Below, piece after piece: positions 56,164 to 64,000 of a stretch of DNA of 64,000 nucleotides; the first letter of the stretch is position 1; the number at the start of each line of letters is the position of its first letter. Below the pieces are notes generated by a model, which made no database searches, was not told where the DNA came from, and saw nothing but the letters and a program-made list of their open reading frames with translations. The DNA comes from Vibrio natriegens NBRC 15636 = ATCC 14048 = DSM 759. Lineage in GTDB: Bacteria > Pseudomonadota > Gammaproteobacteria > Enterobacterales > Vibrionaceae. Where the stretch lies: positions 496,001 through 560,000 of the forward strand of contig NZ_CP141823.1 of the NCBI RefSeq assembly GCF_035621455.1, read 5' to 3'. A program made the translations under genes and the position numbers.

Positions 56164-56189
56164 AAGCCGTGCAATTGCGCGGCTTTTTT
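56164..56189 (+). terminator. Terminator after ribB
   Basis: AAGCCGTGC/GCGCGGCTT stem (one T-G pair) with a 4-base loop, followed by TTTTTG. Confidence 0.85.
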
Positions 56190-56254
56190 GATCGATATCT
56201 AATCTACAGAGTAACACTATACTGACTAAGGTGAACAAATAAGGATATCGGAGC

Positions 56255-56800
56255 ATGAAAGGAAGAATAAAGAACTTGGTCTTACTCGGGCTACTCAGTC
56301 TGAGTTCTACAGCCTTTGCTGCTAGCTGCCCGGATATTCTTAAGGGCAAACAAAGGTTACTCAACTCCACTGATGAAATTGATTTGTGTGAGCAATTTAA
56401 AGGGAAGACATTGCTCGTCGTCAACACCGCCAGTCAATGCGGATTTACGCCGCAGTTCGAACAGTTAGAATCGCTTTACCAAACGTACAAAGATAAAAAT
56501 TTCGCGGTTATAGGCTTTCCAAGCAATGACTTTAACCAAGATAAAGGCAGCGAAGAGAATTCCGCAAAAATTTGCTACCTCGATTATGGGGTCACCTTTC
56601 CGATGATGGCTAGAAGCTCAGTGATGGGCAGCGATGCAAATCCAGTATTCAGCGAAATCAGCCAACAAGCCGGTATCACGCCAAGATGGAACTTCTATAA
56701 GTTTCTGATTAGTAAAGAAGGCAAAGTCATTGCGACATTCCCAAGTTCGACATCTCCTACAAGTACTACGCTTACTAATATGATTGAACAACAACTGTAG
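56255..56800 (+). CDS. Glutathione peroxidase with signal peptide
   Basis: 181 residues. Secreted form: a signal peptide (KNLVLLGLLSLSSTAFAA) precedes the catalytic domain. The peroxidatic Cys is in NTASQCGFTPQ, not selenocysteine; the GPx triad also includes GFPSNDFNQD and the Trp-Asn in PRWNFYKFLI. It should reduce lipid or hydrogen peroxides in the periplasm. It is just upstream of the DUF3429 gene (10 bp), probably one operon. Confidence 0.93.
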   Translation: MKGRIKNLVLLGLLSLSSTAFAASCPDILKGKQRLLNSTDEIDLCEQFKGKTLLVVNTASQCGFTPQFEQLESLYQTYKDKNFAVIGFPSNDFNQDKGSEENSAKICYLDYGVTFPMMARSSVMGSDANPVFSEISQQAGITPRWNFYKFLISKEGKVIATFPSSTSPTSTTLTNMIEQQL

Positions 56801-56810
56801 GACTGCAATC

Positions 56811-57257
56811 ATGACCACCACACGCTCTACCATGTTACGGCTGGGCTATTTAGGACTCATTCCATTCTTACTTAGTTTGCTGCTCATTATTACTGACACC
56901 ACTTTATTTAATTTAAGTGGTCATCAATTCTTTATTGCCTACAGTGCGGTTATCTTAAGCTTCTTGTCGGGCGTGTTATGGGGTAATGGAATCGACCATT
57001 ACTACCACCGATTGAGTCGCAATATTTTGGTGCTGAGTAACCTGTTTGTTTTACTCGCATGGGGTGCCCTGCTGCAGGGACACACTCACTACGTCACCGC
57101 CATTCTTCTCCTGGCCGCAGGCTACATTGCCGTTTGGTTCTCTGAAAAATTGATTAGGAAGGTAGAACAGGAAATCGACCCAAAAGGTTATCAGGGAATG
57201 CGTGGAAAACTCACCTGCGGGGTCTTGTTGATGCATGGCATCGTGCTGTTTGCTTGA
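56811..57257 (+). CDS. DUF3429-like inner-membrane protein
   Basis: 148 residues. About four hydrophobic helices: LGYLGLIPFLLSLLLIIT, FFIAYSAVILSFLSGVLWGNGI, NILVLSNLFVLLAWGALL, HYVTAILLLAAGYIAVWFSE. The GVLWGNG motif is the DUF3429 hallmark as I recall. The start MTTTRSTM at 56811 is preferred over a frame 9 codons upstream that overlaps the GPx end. Function unknown; co-located with periplasmic peroxidase. Confidence 0.8.
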   Translation: MTTTRSTMLRLGYLGLIPFLLSLLLIITDTTLFNLSGHQFFIAYSAVILSFLSGVLWGNGIDHYYHRLSRNILVLSNLFVLLAWGALLQGHTHYVTAILLLAAGYIAVWFSEKLIRKVEQEIDPKGYQGMRGKLTCGVLLMHGIVLFA

Positions 57258-57271
57258 TGATGACACAAAAT

Positions 57272-57299
57272 AAATGGCGACATGATTGTCGCCATTTTT
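57272..57299. terminator. Terminator between the DUF3429 gene and dsbA
   Basis: AAATGGCGAC/GTCGCCATTT, 10-bp perfect stem with a 6-base loop; T-run on the plus side and matching A-run on the other. Confidence 0.88.
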
Positions 57300-57314
57300 C
57301 CTAAGTTTTTATCC

Positions 57315-57914
57315 TTAAAGAGTCAGCAGATAATTAACTAGCTGGTTATACTCATCGTAAGAACTGATTTCGTTGGGAATGACAATGTACTTGTTGTTCA
57401 CAATCACACCCGGCACTCCTGTCAACGTGCTTGCTTTGAACTCTTGGTCGAAACGCTTTTGCATCGAGTTCACAGCAAAGCTGTTGTACGCTGCGTCAAA
57501 CTTTTTACCGTCTACACCATAATCAGTGAAGACTTGTTTTAGTTCAGCTTCGTCTTTAGGTGCCGCACGCTTTTGGTGGATCTGAGCAAACATCACCGGA
57601 ATCATCTTATCTTCGACCCCTAGAGATACCATCGTTGCGTAAGACTTCGCCATAGGAACTGCCATGTTCCCACCCATAAATGAAACATGGATTTTCTCAA
57701 ATCGCGCGTCTTCAGGTAAGGCTGGTTTCAAGTTCTCAACCAAGCTTTCAAATTTATAACAGTGCGGGCAGTAAAAAGAGAAAAACTCTGTCACTGTCGG
57801 TTTCGCCGCCTTCTCTGCATCCAGCACTTTGTAGTGTTTTCCCTCTTCAAACTGGGCTGCATGAACCGTAATCGCAAGTAAAAGGGTGCTGCATAGCGCA
57901 AGTAATTTCTTCAT
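57315..57914 (-). CDS. dsbA: Thiol:disulfide interchange protein DsbA (paralog)
   Basis: 199 residues. Signal peptide ([17 protein letters not shown]), thioredoxin-like domain with the CPHC active site in [13 protein letters not shown], the DsbA helical insertion (about 65-130) and the cis-Pro loop TGVPGVIVN. It oxidises Cys pairs in the periplasm. Chromosome I of vibrios has the main dsbA near rnk/engB; this would be a second copy, inferred from context. A Cys-rich small secreted protein lies upstream on the same strand. Confidence 0.92.
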   Translation of the reverse strand: MKKLLALCSTLLLAITVHAAQFEEGKHYKVLDAEKAAKPTVTEFFSFYCPHCYKFESLVENLKPALPEDARFEKIHVSFMGGNMAVPMAKSYATMVSLGVEDKMIPVMFAQIHQKRAAPKDEAELKQVFTDYGVDGKKFDAAYNSFAVNSMQKRFDQEFKASTLTGVPGVIVNNKYIVIPNEISSYDEYNQLVNYLLTL

Positions 57915-57988
57915 TGTTTGTTTCCTTTAGACAGCAGTCTGCCGTCTTACTTAAATCAATTAGTCGTTGTATTTAGATTAGAAGAAAA

Positions 57989-58363
57989 TCAAACAATGGG
58001 AGGTCGATACGGCTGGTAGATCACCGATACCGCTTTTACGGCAGGAGATTTACCAATAAGCGCAAGCCGGTGAGGAAAGCGCATCAGACTATTGTGCGGC
58101 AAGGTTACAGGCACCTTCACAATACATGAAGAACTGCAACTGGTGTGTTGGTCTTTCCCTGACGTGAGCACTCGTTCATTCTCTGAGGACTCAATACAGT
58201 CAGTATTAACCCCAAGCTGAGCCTGAAGCTCTTTCAATGGAACCTGATTACTGTGATTCTGACTTGGTATGGTCTCTGCTTGTACATTAGGCGCAAGGCT
58301 CGTTAGCAGCATGGCTACCAAGCAAGTTAATGTCATCATCAATGTACGGTTAAAGGTACGCAT
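57989..58363 (-). CDS. Secreted Cys-containing protein of unknown function
   Basis: 124 residues from the ATG at 58363 (the frame extends to 58417). A signal peptide (TLMMTLTCLVAMLLTSLAPNVQAE) is followed by a mature part with Cys residues (NTDCIESSENE, TSCSSSCIVKVP). It is 75 bp upstream of the dsbA-like gene on the same strand, so it may be a substrate or partner of that oxidoreductase. No family recognised. Confidence 0.6.
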   Translation of the reverse strand: MRTFNRTLMMTLTCLVAMLLTSLAPNVQAETIPSQNHSNQVPLKELQAQLGVNTDCIESSENERVLTSGKDQHTSCSSSCIVKVPVTLPHNSLMRFPHRLALIGKSPAVKAVSVIYQPYRPPIV

Positions 58364-58556
58364 ACCAACATCTTCAAAAGTAGGATAATTTTCATCATAC
58401 AGAAACGTTCTGTTCATACAAGCGTCAACACTAACCCATTACTTATACAACTGATTATTTTTCCTTTTTTACCGTCTTGTAGCTGATAAAACTTGAATTC
58501 AGTATGAAACCTTAGTAATAGTTAGGGTAGTTTTTGTACAAACAAGGAAAAAATTA

Positions 58557-58862
58557 ATGCTTAAAAAAAGATTTTTTAAAACCAAAGATGAAGTTGAAGT
58601 CACCTTTGAACTTGATAAAGAGCAGCGTGAATCCGTAAAAATTGCGGGAGACTTTAACAACTGGCAGCCAGAACCAATGAAACTGGTTAAAACCAGCGGC
58701 CAGTTTAAGTTTAAGACTCGCTTACCAAAGGAACAAAACATTCAATTCCGCTACCTGCTAAATGAAGCTGAATGGGAAAACGACCCACAAGCCGATGCCT
58801 ACGTTCCGAATGGTTTTGGCAGTGACAACAGCGTCGTTTGCACCAGCGAGCAAACCGCTTAA
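58557..58862 (+). CDS. Stand-alone CBM48/isoamylase early-set domain protein
   Basis: 101 residues. The whole protein is one glycogen-binding-type early-set domain: EVTFELDKEQRESVKIAGDFNNWQPEPM, FKTRLPKEQNIQFRYLLNE, YVPNGFGSDNSVV. Related to AMPK-beta and branching-enzyme N-domains. It has no enzyme domain. It may bind glycogen or regulate a partner; unknown. Own promoter region and terminator indicate a single-gene unit. Confidence 0.85.
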   Translation: MLKKRFFKTKDEVEVTFELDKEQRESVKIAGDFNNWQPEPMKLVKTSGQFKFKTRLPKEQNIQFRYLLNEAEWENDPQADAYVPNGFGSDNSVVCTSEQTA

Positions 58863-58886
58863 CGTTAACATCAATCATCATTTTTC

Positions 58887-58912
58887 AGGCGCACTTGTTG
58901 CGCCTTTTTTAT
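58887..58912 (+). terminator. Terminator after the CBM48 gene
   Basis: AGGCGCA/TGCGCCT, 7-bp stem with a 5-base loop, followed by TTTTTATTTG. Confidence 0.88.
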
Positions 58913-59082
58913 TTGAAACTCAATTGTCACTGGCTCTCTCCACGATAGATCGTACTCGCCCTTCTCAATCCTGTTCTTGCTATTCACAAATGTTTCACGC
59001 CTGACCTATTAATCTCGCCACTAGCTTGGGGCACGTCGAAACCAGGCATGCATTTATCAATAAGCAGTATTGGAACTCTATT

Positions 59083-59439
59083 TTGAAACCAGGAAAAACA
59101 GGTATTCGCCGAGTCATGGACGCGACCGGATATTCATTACAAGGATTGAAAGCCGCTTGGATTAATGAAGCTGCGTTTAGACAAGAATTACTCCTTTCCG
59201 TCATTCTCTCGATAAGCGCATTCTTCTTGCCCGTCACAACCTTAGAACGAGTGCTGATGATCGGCAGTTTATTTTTGGTCTTAATCGTCGAATTAATTAA
59301 TTCCGCCGTAGAAGCGGTTGTTGACCGTGTCAGCGACGAATGGCACGTACTAAGTGGCCGTGCTAAAGACATTGGATCTGCGGCCGTATTTGTTGCACTA
59401 CTACTCGTCCTGTTTGTCTGGGCGTCATTTTTGCTTTAG
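59083..59439 (+). CDS. dgkA: Diacylglycerol kinase DgkA
   Basis: 118 residues from a TTG at 59083 (LKPGKTGIRRVMDATGYS), which gives the normal DgkA length and N-terminus; the frame is open to 59026. Three membrane helices. The catalytic region is complete: NEAAFRQELLLS (Glu), LIVELINSAVEAVVDRVS and HVLSGRAKDIGSAAVF. It phosphorylates diacylglycerol to phosphatidic acid. It is 21 bp upstream of a phosphoethanolamine transferase gene, whose reaction releases diacylglycerol. Confidence 0.94.
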   Translation: MKPGKTGIRRVMDATGYSLQGLKAAWINEAAFRQELLLSVILSISAFFLPVTTLERVLMIGSLFLVLIVELINSAVEAVVDRVSDEWHVLSGRAKDIGSAAVFVALLLVLFVWASFLL

Positions 59440-59460
59440 TTTTTTGTAAGGCAGTTATTT

Positions 59461-61119
59461 ATGAAGACAGTTGATTTACAACGAGAAGGGATCTCTTACG
59501 TTACCTTTTCTTTTTTATTAGCGTTTTATTTTGCGCTTGTTGTCAATATCCCGATTTACAAAGAGCTCATTGGGATTCTATCTAGCCTCGATAACGTTAA
59601 AGTCGGGTTTGTTGTTACCATCCCAATTTTCTTTATCGCTGCACTTAACTTCCTTTTCAATTTGTTTAGCTGGCCGTGGATAGGGAAACCGTTTTTTATC
59701 CTACTGCTCATTCTATCGAGCATGGTGAGCTACGCGAGTTACAACTATGGCACACTGTTCGACTACGGCATGATCGCCAATATTGTTGAAACAGATACCA
59801 GCGAAGCCAGCTCCTACTTCAGTGCGTATTCCGCTTTGTGGGTGCTATTAATGGGTATCGTACCTGCGCTGGTAGTAGCCAATACCAAGTTGCGTCCGTT
59901 GAGCGGCCAATGTTTGCACTTTTCTATCACCAAGTTGGTGTCTATGATCGCCTCTCTTGCTGTTATTGCGGGCATTGCAGCGTTGTATTATCAAGACTAT
60001 GCATCGGTAGGCAGAAACAACAGTTATCTGAAAAAGATGATCATCCCGACTCAGTTCGTCTATAGCGCAGCCGGATACGTGAAAAAAACTTACCTTACCG
60101 AACCAGAGCCTTATCGCGAGATTGGTACCGAGGCCAAACAGTCCGCAGCAGCCTTAACACAAGCTCAGAAAAAGCCAACGCTGTTAGTCTTTGTTGTCGG
60201 TGAGACTGCTCGCTCTCAAAATTATCAACTCAATGGGTATGAGCGAAAAACTAACCCCTACACCAGCAAGCTAGACGTGATTTCCTTTCAGGATTTTGCT
60301 TCCTGCGGCACCGCAACAGCGGTATCGCTTCCGTGTATGTTTTCCCAACTGACACACCACAACTTCGACCGCAGCAAAGCAGACAACCAAGACAATGTGT
60401 TAGATATTATGCAACGAGCGGGCATAGACGTGATGTGGAAAGAAAACGATGGCGGTGATAAGCACGTTGCCCATAAAGTCAAAAAGATCGCGGTAGACAG
60501 AGCGAAGACCGATCAATGGTGTAATGGCACTACTTGCTATGATATGGCGCTTCTCGACAACTTTGAGCAAGAAATAGATAGTATGGAGGGTAACCGAGTC
60601 GTCACGCTGCACCTTATCGGCAGCCATGGTCCAACCTACTTTCAGCGATATCCGAAAGACAAAGCGTTCTTCCAACCAGATTGCCCTCGCGCCGATATCG
60701 AAAACTGTAGTGTCGAACAAATAGTCAATAGCTATGACAACACCATCCGCTACACAGACTATGTACTAGAACAGACCATCGATAAACTCACGACATTGGA
60801 AGACAAATACAACACGGCTTTGGTTTACATCTCTGACCATGGCGAATCTCTGGGTGAAAGCGGTATGTTCCTGCATGGCATGCCTTACAGCCTTGCACCA
60901 GACACCCAAAAGCGTGTGCCTTTTATGATGTGGATGTCACCAAACTTTAAGCAGGCAAAGCAGATTAATACAGACTGTTTGAGCCAAGCAGCGCAAAGCG
61001 TGGGTAAATACTCTCAGGATAATGTCTTCCACTCGTTGTTAGGCATTATGGATGTTAAAACCAGCGCGTACGACGGTGCACTGGACATTTTCAAAACATG
61101 TCGCACGCCAAATGCCTGA
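59461..61119 (+). CDS. eptA: Lipid A phosphoethanolamine transferase (EptA family)
   Basis: 552 residues. Five N-terminal membrane helices (about 15-190) and a periplasmic sulfatase-like domain. Catalytic and metal motifs: FVVGETARSQNYQLNGY with the nucleophilic Thr, FASCGTATAVSLPCMFS, LHLIGSHGPTYFQRY, and ISDHGESLGESG. It adds phosphoethanolamine from phosphatidylethanolamine to lipid A, giving polymyxin/cationic-peptide resistance. Located directly after dgkA, which recycles the diacylglycerol product. Confidence 0.93.
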   Translation: MKTVDLQREGISYVTFSFLLAFYFALVVNIPIYKELIGILSSLDNVKVGFVVTIPIFFIAALNFLFNLFSWPWIGKPFFILLLILSSMVSYASYNYGTLFDYGMIANIVETDTSEASSYFSAYSALWVLLMGIVPALVVANTKLRPLSGQCLHFSITKLVSMIASLAVIAGIAALYYQDYASVGRNNSYLKKMIIPTQFVYSAAGYVKKTYLTEPEPYREIGTEAKQSAAALTQAQKKPTLLVFVVGETARSQNYQLNGYERKTNPYTSKLDVISFQDFASCGTATAVSLPCMFSQLTHHNFDRSKADNQDNVLDIMQRAGIDVMWKENDGGDKHVAHKVKKIAVDRAKTDQWCNGTTCYDMALLDNFEQEIDSMEGNRVVTLHLIGSHGPTYFQRYPKDKAFFQPDCPRADIENCSVEQIVNSYDNTIRYTDYVLEQTIDKLTTLEDKYNTALVYISDHGESLGESGMFLHGMPYSLAPDTQKRVPFMMWMSPNFKQAKQINTDCLSQAAQSVGKYSQDNVFHSLLGIMDVKTSAYDGALDIFKTCRTPNA

Positions 61120-61159
61120 GAGATAAGTCATTACCGCTGGGTAATTAAGCCAGAACCTT

Positions 61160-61197
61160 AAGCCTGACCACAAATTGTGAGTCAGGCTTTTTTATGA
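61160..61197 (+). terminator. Terminator after eptA
   Basis: AAGCCTGAC/GTCAGGCTT, 9-bp stem with an inner CACAA/TTGTG stem, followed by TTTTTATG. Confidence 0.88.
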
Positions 61198-61270
61198 CAT
61201 AGCACTCCAGCAAATTAACCCTCACCCTTGCTATACTCGGCGGCTAGTCACTACAAAGAGAAGAATCCAG

Positions 61271-62203
61271 ATGAAAATTGGCATCATCGGCTTAGGAGAT
61301 ATTGCGCAAAAAGCTTATCTTCCTGTTATCACTCAGCTCCCCAATATTGACTTGGTATTTTGTACCAGAAATACCACAACTCTGAGCGCTCTGGCTCAAC
61401 AGTATAGAATCGCAGAAACCTGTCAGGACTATCAGCAACTTATGAACTTCGGCGTCGATGCCGTCATGATACACGCCGCTACCAGTGTCCACTTTCAAAT
61501 CGCTGAATACTTTTTAAAACAGGGTATTCCGACCTTTGTAGATAAACCTCTGGCTGACAATGCCGCAGAGGTCGAAAAACTGTATGAGATTTCGGCTCAG
61601 ACGAATCAGCCTCTTTATGTTGGCTTCAATCGCCGCCATATCCCGCTCTACAATCAACACATGCATGGCGTCCAAAAGGGCGAACTCACCGGATTGAAGT
61701 CACTTCGCTGGGAAAAGAATCGACATAACTTGCCCGGTGACGTTCGTACTTTTATTTTTGACGATTTCATTCATCCGTTAGACAGTGTGAACATTGTGGC
61801 TAAAGCCAATCTGCAGGACGTTTACGTCACCCATCAGTTTGATGGAGCTGAGTTAGCCCGGCTGGATGTGCAATGGCAACATGGTGAGACACTTCTGCAC
61901 GCTTCTATGAATCGCCATTTTGGCATCACAACCGAACGAGTACAGGCGTGTTACGCCAACCAAGCGGTCGAGTTCGACTCTTTTGTCGAAGGCAAACGTT
62001 GGCAAGAAAACCAAGAGCAAAAATTAAGCTTAAAAGATTGGACGCCAATGCTAACCAGTAAAGGCTTCCATGGGATGCTATTAGATTGGTTTAGCGTCAT
62101 AGAAAGCGGAAAGCTGGGGAATACAGTTGTCGATCGCAATATCGCCAGCCACCAATTAGCAGAAGCAATATGCCAACAAATTGAGAAAGCCATTTTACGT
62201 TAA
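61271..62203 (+). CDS. Gfo/Idh/MocA family oxidoreductase (second copy in window)
   Basis: 310 residues. Rossmann start MKIGIIGLGDIAQKAYLPVI, signature PTFVDKPLADNAAEVEKLYE with the DKP catalytic Lys, and a C-terminal domain with FDDFIHPLDSVNIV. Substrate unknown; virulence factor MviM-like in similarity. A clear ribosome site (AAAGAGAAG) precedes the start. Monocistronic. Confidence 0.9.
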   Translation: MKIGIIGLGDIAQKAYLPVITQLPNIDLVFCTRNTTTLSALAQQYRIAETCQDYQQLMNFGVDAVMIHAATSVHFQIAEYFLKQGIPTFVDKPLADNAAEVEKLYEISAQTNQPLYVGFNRRHIPLYNQHMHGVQKGELTGLKSLRWEKNRHNLPGDVRTFIFDDFIHPLDSVNIVAKANLQDVYVTHQFDGAELARLDVQWQHGETLLHASMNRHFGITTERVQACYANQAVEFDSFVEGKRWQENQEQKLSLKDWTPMLTSKGFHGMLLDWFSVIESGKLGNTVVDRNIASHQLAEAICQQIEKAILR

Positions 62204-62446
62204 GCGCCGTCAATACGGTATCCACGTTCGTTTGCTTTAGCTTAAGTGAAGAAGCATGGTGGCGTGGATATTCTTCCCACCTTACAACTAGTTACTTCCA
62301 AACCTTAGCTCAGATTAATGTTATTCATACTCTGTTAAGATTCCTGTGACATACTTATAATCATGTCCAAATTGGATTCAATGACGTCACTTTACATCAG
62401 TGGCATGAACTCGATTTAAAATCGACGATTAGAAATAGGAAATAGA

Positions 62447-62878
62447 ATGAGAACTCTTGGCAACATCATCTGGTTTGTGTTGGGTGGCGTATTTATGGGA
62501 CTGCTGTGGTGGTTTTTCGGCATCCTGGCCTTCATCAGCATTATCGGTATCCCGTGGGGGCGCGCCTGTTTCGTCATGGGTAACTTTTCATTTTTCCCAT
62601 TCGGAAAAGAAGCCATTTCACGTGATGAACTGACCAACGAGATGGACATAGGCACCAGTCCACTTGGCGTTATCGGTAATATAGTGTGGTTTGTGTTTGC
62701 AGGTATCTGGCTGGCAATCGGTCATGTCGCTTCCGCGGTTGCGTGCTTTGTTACCATTATCGGTATTCCGTTTGCACTTCAGCACCTCAAACTGGCGGTT
62801 ATTTCCCTTGCGCCAATTGGTAAAACTGTCGTATCGAAAGAAGAAGCTGCAATGGCTCGCTTCAATATTAATCGATAA
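62447..62878 (+). CDS. yccF: YccF family inner-membrane protein
   Basis: 143 residues. Two repeated hydrophobic units (LGNIIWFVLGGVFMGLLWWFFGILAFISIIGIPWGRACF and VIGNIVWFVFAGIWLAIGHVASAVACFVTIIGIPFALQHLK), the double YccF/DUF307 pattern with the IGIPxG/A motif in each. It is a small four-helix membrane protein of unknown function. Confidence 0.9.
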   Translation: MRTLGNIIWFVLGGVFMGLLWWFFGILAFISIIGIPWGRACFVMGNFSFFPFGKEAISRDELTNEMDIGTSPLGVIGNIVWFVFAGIWLAIGHVASAVACFVTIIGIPFALQHLKLAVISLAPIGKTVVSKEEAAMARFNINR

Positions 62879-63335
62879 AACTTGTTATCCTCTGGGAGAT
62901 GGTTCTCAGAGGGTAACCCCTGTCAAAAGTAAGCCGATGATTGCTAAAGCGTACTCGATTATGGTTGGTTGTGTGTTCATAGCGTCGCCTAATATTATAA
63001 ATTAATACCTAGACCACTACTGACTTTTAATTATTTATTATATAAATCAAAGATATCTAACAACCTCGCCATCATAGAAATGGTTGTTAAATTTCAAGTC
63101 TAACTATGGTTTTGCCGCCCACCTTCCCTGTTTATTTTCTGCAAGCCGAACTATAAGCATAGTCAAGATCCACCTAGATCGTGGAGATTTTGCCTGCAAT
63201 TACGAGATATAACGTGTTAGTTTCGATTAAAGTCAGCGAAGAGAAGAACTTAAAAAGTAAATTTTGCACGGGGAATAGACAAAAACAACGGCTCAAACCA
63301 GCAACAGAGTGGTGTCTCGCAGGCTAGATAAAAAA
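62879..63335. other. Non-coding spacer between yccF and the MarR gene terminator
   Basis: Roughly 450 bases with no supported ORF and no strong repeat. AT-rich. No promoter or hairpin could be assigned with confidence. Confidence 0.5.
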
Positions 63336-63360
63336 AGCAGAGGCTGATATGCACTCTGCT
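63336..63360 (-). terminator. Terminator after the MarR-type gene
   Basis: AGCAGAG/CTCTGCT stem with an 11-base loop; the A-run on the plus strand (63330-63336) gives a U tail for the minus-strand gene. Confidence 0.78.
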
Positions 63361-63388
63361 TTATCGATAAAATAGGCGTTTAGACAGG

Positions 63389-63805
63389 TTAGAACTCGCG
63401 GTTCATCCTTTCCAGACAGGTCAGAAATACGGCTTGTTGCTCAGGCTCGATATGTCGGGTCAAATCTCGGACTAAATCCAAATGCAACTGATTATGATGA
63501 CGATGTATGAGCTCACCTTCTGGTGTCAACTTGACCACAATCGCACGACGGTCTTCAGGATGTGGGCAGCGTTCAATCAAATTTGCATTGACGAGTTTAT
63601 CAACCTGAACGGTTAACGTTCCCGTTGTGATGCCCAGCTTTTCAGCCAGCTCTTTCATGCGTAGAGCACCATGACCGCCGAGTACCTCAATAGTATGGAC
63701 CTGAGCCAGTGAATAACCCGTTTCTTTCACAACTGACTGCTCCCACGACGACATTTTATCGTAGAACTCAGTCAACATTTGATTCAATCTTTCTAATTCG
63801 CTCAT
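63389..63805 (-). CDS. MarR family transcriptional regulator (second in window)
   Basis: 138 residues. Winged HTH: SLAQVHTIEVLGGHGALRMKELAEKLGITTGTLTVQVDKLVNANLIERC, followed by the wing PEDRRAIVVKLTPEGEL. Its start is 3 bp after the stop of the cation-efflux gene, so it is co-transcribed with it and may regulate it. Ligand unknown; metal or phenolic compound sensing is possible. Confidence 0.9.
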   Translation of the reverse strand: MSELERLNQMLTEFYDKMSSWEQSVVKETGYSLAQVHTIEVLGGHGALRMKELAEKLGITTGTLTVQVDKLVNANLIERCPHPEDRRAIVVKLTPEGELIHRHHNQLHLDLVRDLTRHIEPEQQAVFLTCLERMNREF

Positions 63806-63808
63806 CGT

Positions 63809-64000
63809 TTAGTCATTTTGCAATTCGAGAGTAAGGTGATGAATCTTATCAAACTTACTCAACATTTGTTTAAATTCACCGAGTGATTTGTTACTGCGAT
63901 TCTTAATCGCAATAGCCGCTGAATAATGGTGTCCACTCACTTTCCATACATGAAGATCCACTACATCAGCGTAAGGGTCAAGCTCTGCACGAATATCTTG
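63809..64000 (-). CDS. Cation diffusion facilitator, C-terminal part (DmeF-like), 5' end cut by window
   Basis: The last 63 residues of a larger protein, in frame to the window edge. They form the cytoplasmic metal-binding domain: DIRAELDPYADVVDLHVWKVSGHHYSAA with the HVW...HHY motif, then FKQMLSKFDKIHHLTLELQND. This pattern is typical of CDF transporters of the DmeF (Co2+/Ni2+) group, as I recall. It would pump divalent metal out of the cell. The co-transcribed MarR gene follows. Confidence 0.8.
   Translation of the reverse strand, partial: QDIRAELDPYADVVDLHVWKVSGHHYSAAIAIKNRSNKSLGEFKQMLSKFDKIHHLTLELQND

Noticed and set aside
59026..59082. Longer DgkA start (TTG at 59026)
   Set aside because: Would add about 19 residues beyond the family N-terminus; the TTG at 59083 gives the normal length.

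Overview
This window is gamma-proteobacterial and almost certainly from a Vibrio of the Harveyi clade. The evidence is LuxP/LuxQ-type AI-2 receptor genes, a Qrr small RNA, a VemP arrest peptide upstream of a second secDF pair, a napFDABC operon with narQP, a phaBAPC polyhydroxybutyrate operon and a long chromosome-II-style GAPDH. This combination suggests the second chromosome; that placement is inference. No rRNA, tRNA, CRISPR array, prophage or intact insertion sequence was found. The two window edges cut an RND efflux pump gene (left) and a cation-diffusion-facilitator gene (right).

Layout. 1-3.0 kb: RND pump and its lipoprotein adaptor. 3.4-6.6 kb: deaminase, pepT, a DUF6279-type lipoprotein and a 57-aa small protein. 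6.6-13.9 kb: NarQ/NarP sensor pair divergent from napFDABC, ending in a 44-aa membrane protein. 13.9-18.3 kb: phaB-phaA-phaP-phaC on the minus strand, ending in a 36-aa membrane ORF that overlaps the phaC stop codon. 18.3-19.0 kb: AT-rich spacer, then a LysE exporter. 19.7-23.2 kb: vemP-secD-secF, an export-monitoring operon. 23.3-27.5 kb: SH3-like protein, secreted coiled-coil protein, Lrp regulator with EamA transporter, PilZ protein. 27.5-30.2 kb: MarR-HlyD-DUF2955 export operon with twin palindromic operators. 30.2-34.0 kb: luxP-luxQ, with luxP broken by a one-base frameshift. 34.2-38.9 kb: YceH, GIY-YIG, YeeX, MATE pump, a MITE-like repeat and a Gfo/Idh/MocA oxidoreductase. 39.8-49.1 kb: GAPDH, then a cluster of amino-acid exporters/permeases with LysR, Lrp and MocR regulators, a PNPOx-like protein and an ABC1 kinase. 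49.2-50.9 kb: MgtE and a qrr sRNA gene with LuxO-like sites and a sigma-54 promoter. 51-56.2 kb: HD hydrolase, XRE regulator, LplT-PlsC fusion, alpha/beta hydrolase, FMN riboswitch and ribB. 56.2-64 kb: glutathione peroxidase, DsbA paralog, CBM48 protein, dgkA-eptA, a second Gfo/Idh/MocA oxidoreductase, YccF, MarR and the CDF transporter end.

Themes. Anaerobic nitrate respiration is complete from sensor to enzyme. The carbon-storage operon is complete. Two pieces of the quorum-sensing circuit (AI-2 receptor and Qrr) lie about 17 kb apart; the receptor is disrupted exactly before its ligand-contacting Thr266/Asp267 while the Qrr locus looks intact. The most unusual mechanism is vemP-secDF, where translation arrest of a secreted nascent chain is known to control the downstream Sec components. 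The least described candidate is the 36-aa membrane microprotein translationally coupled to phaC.
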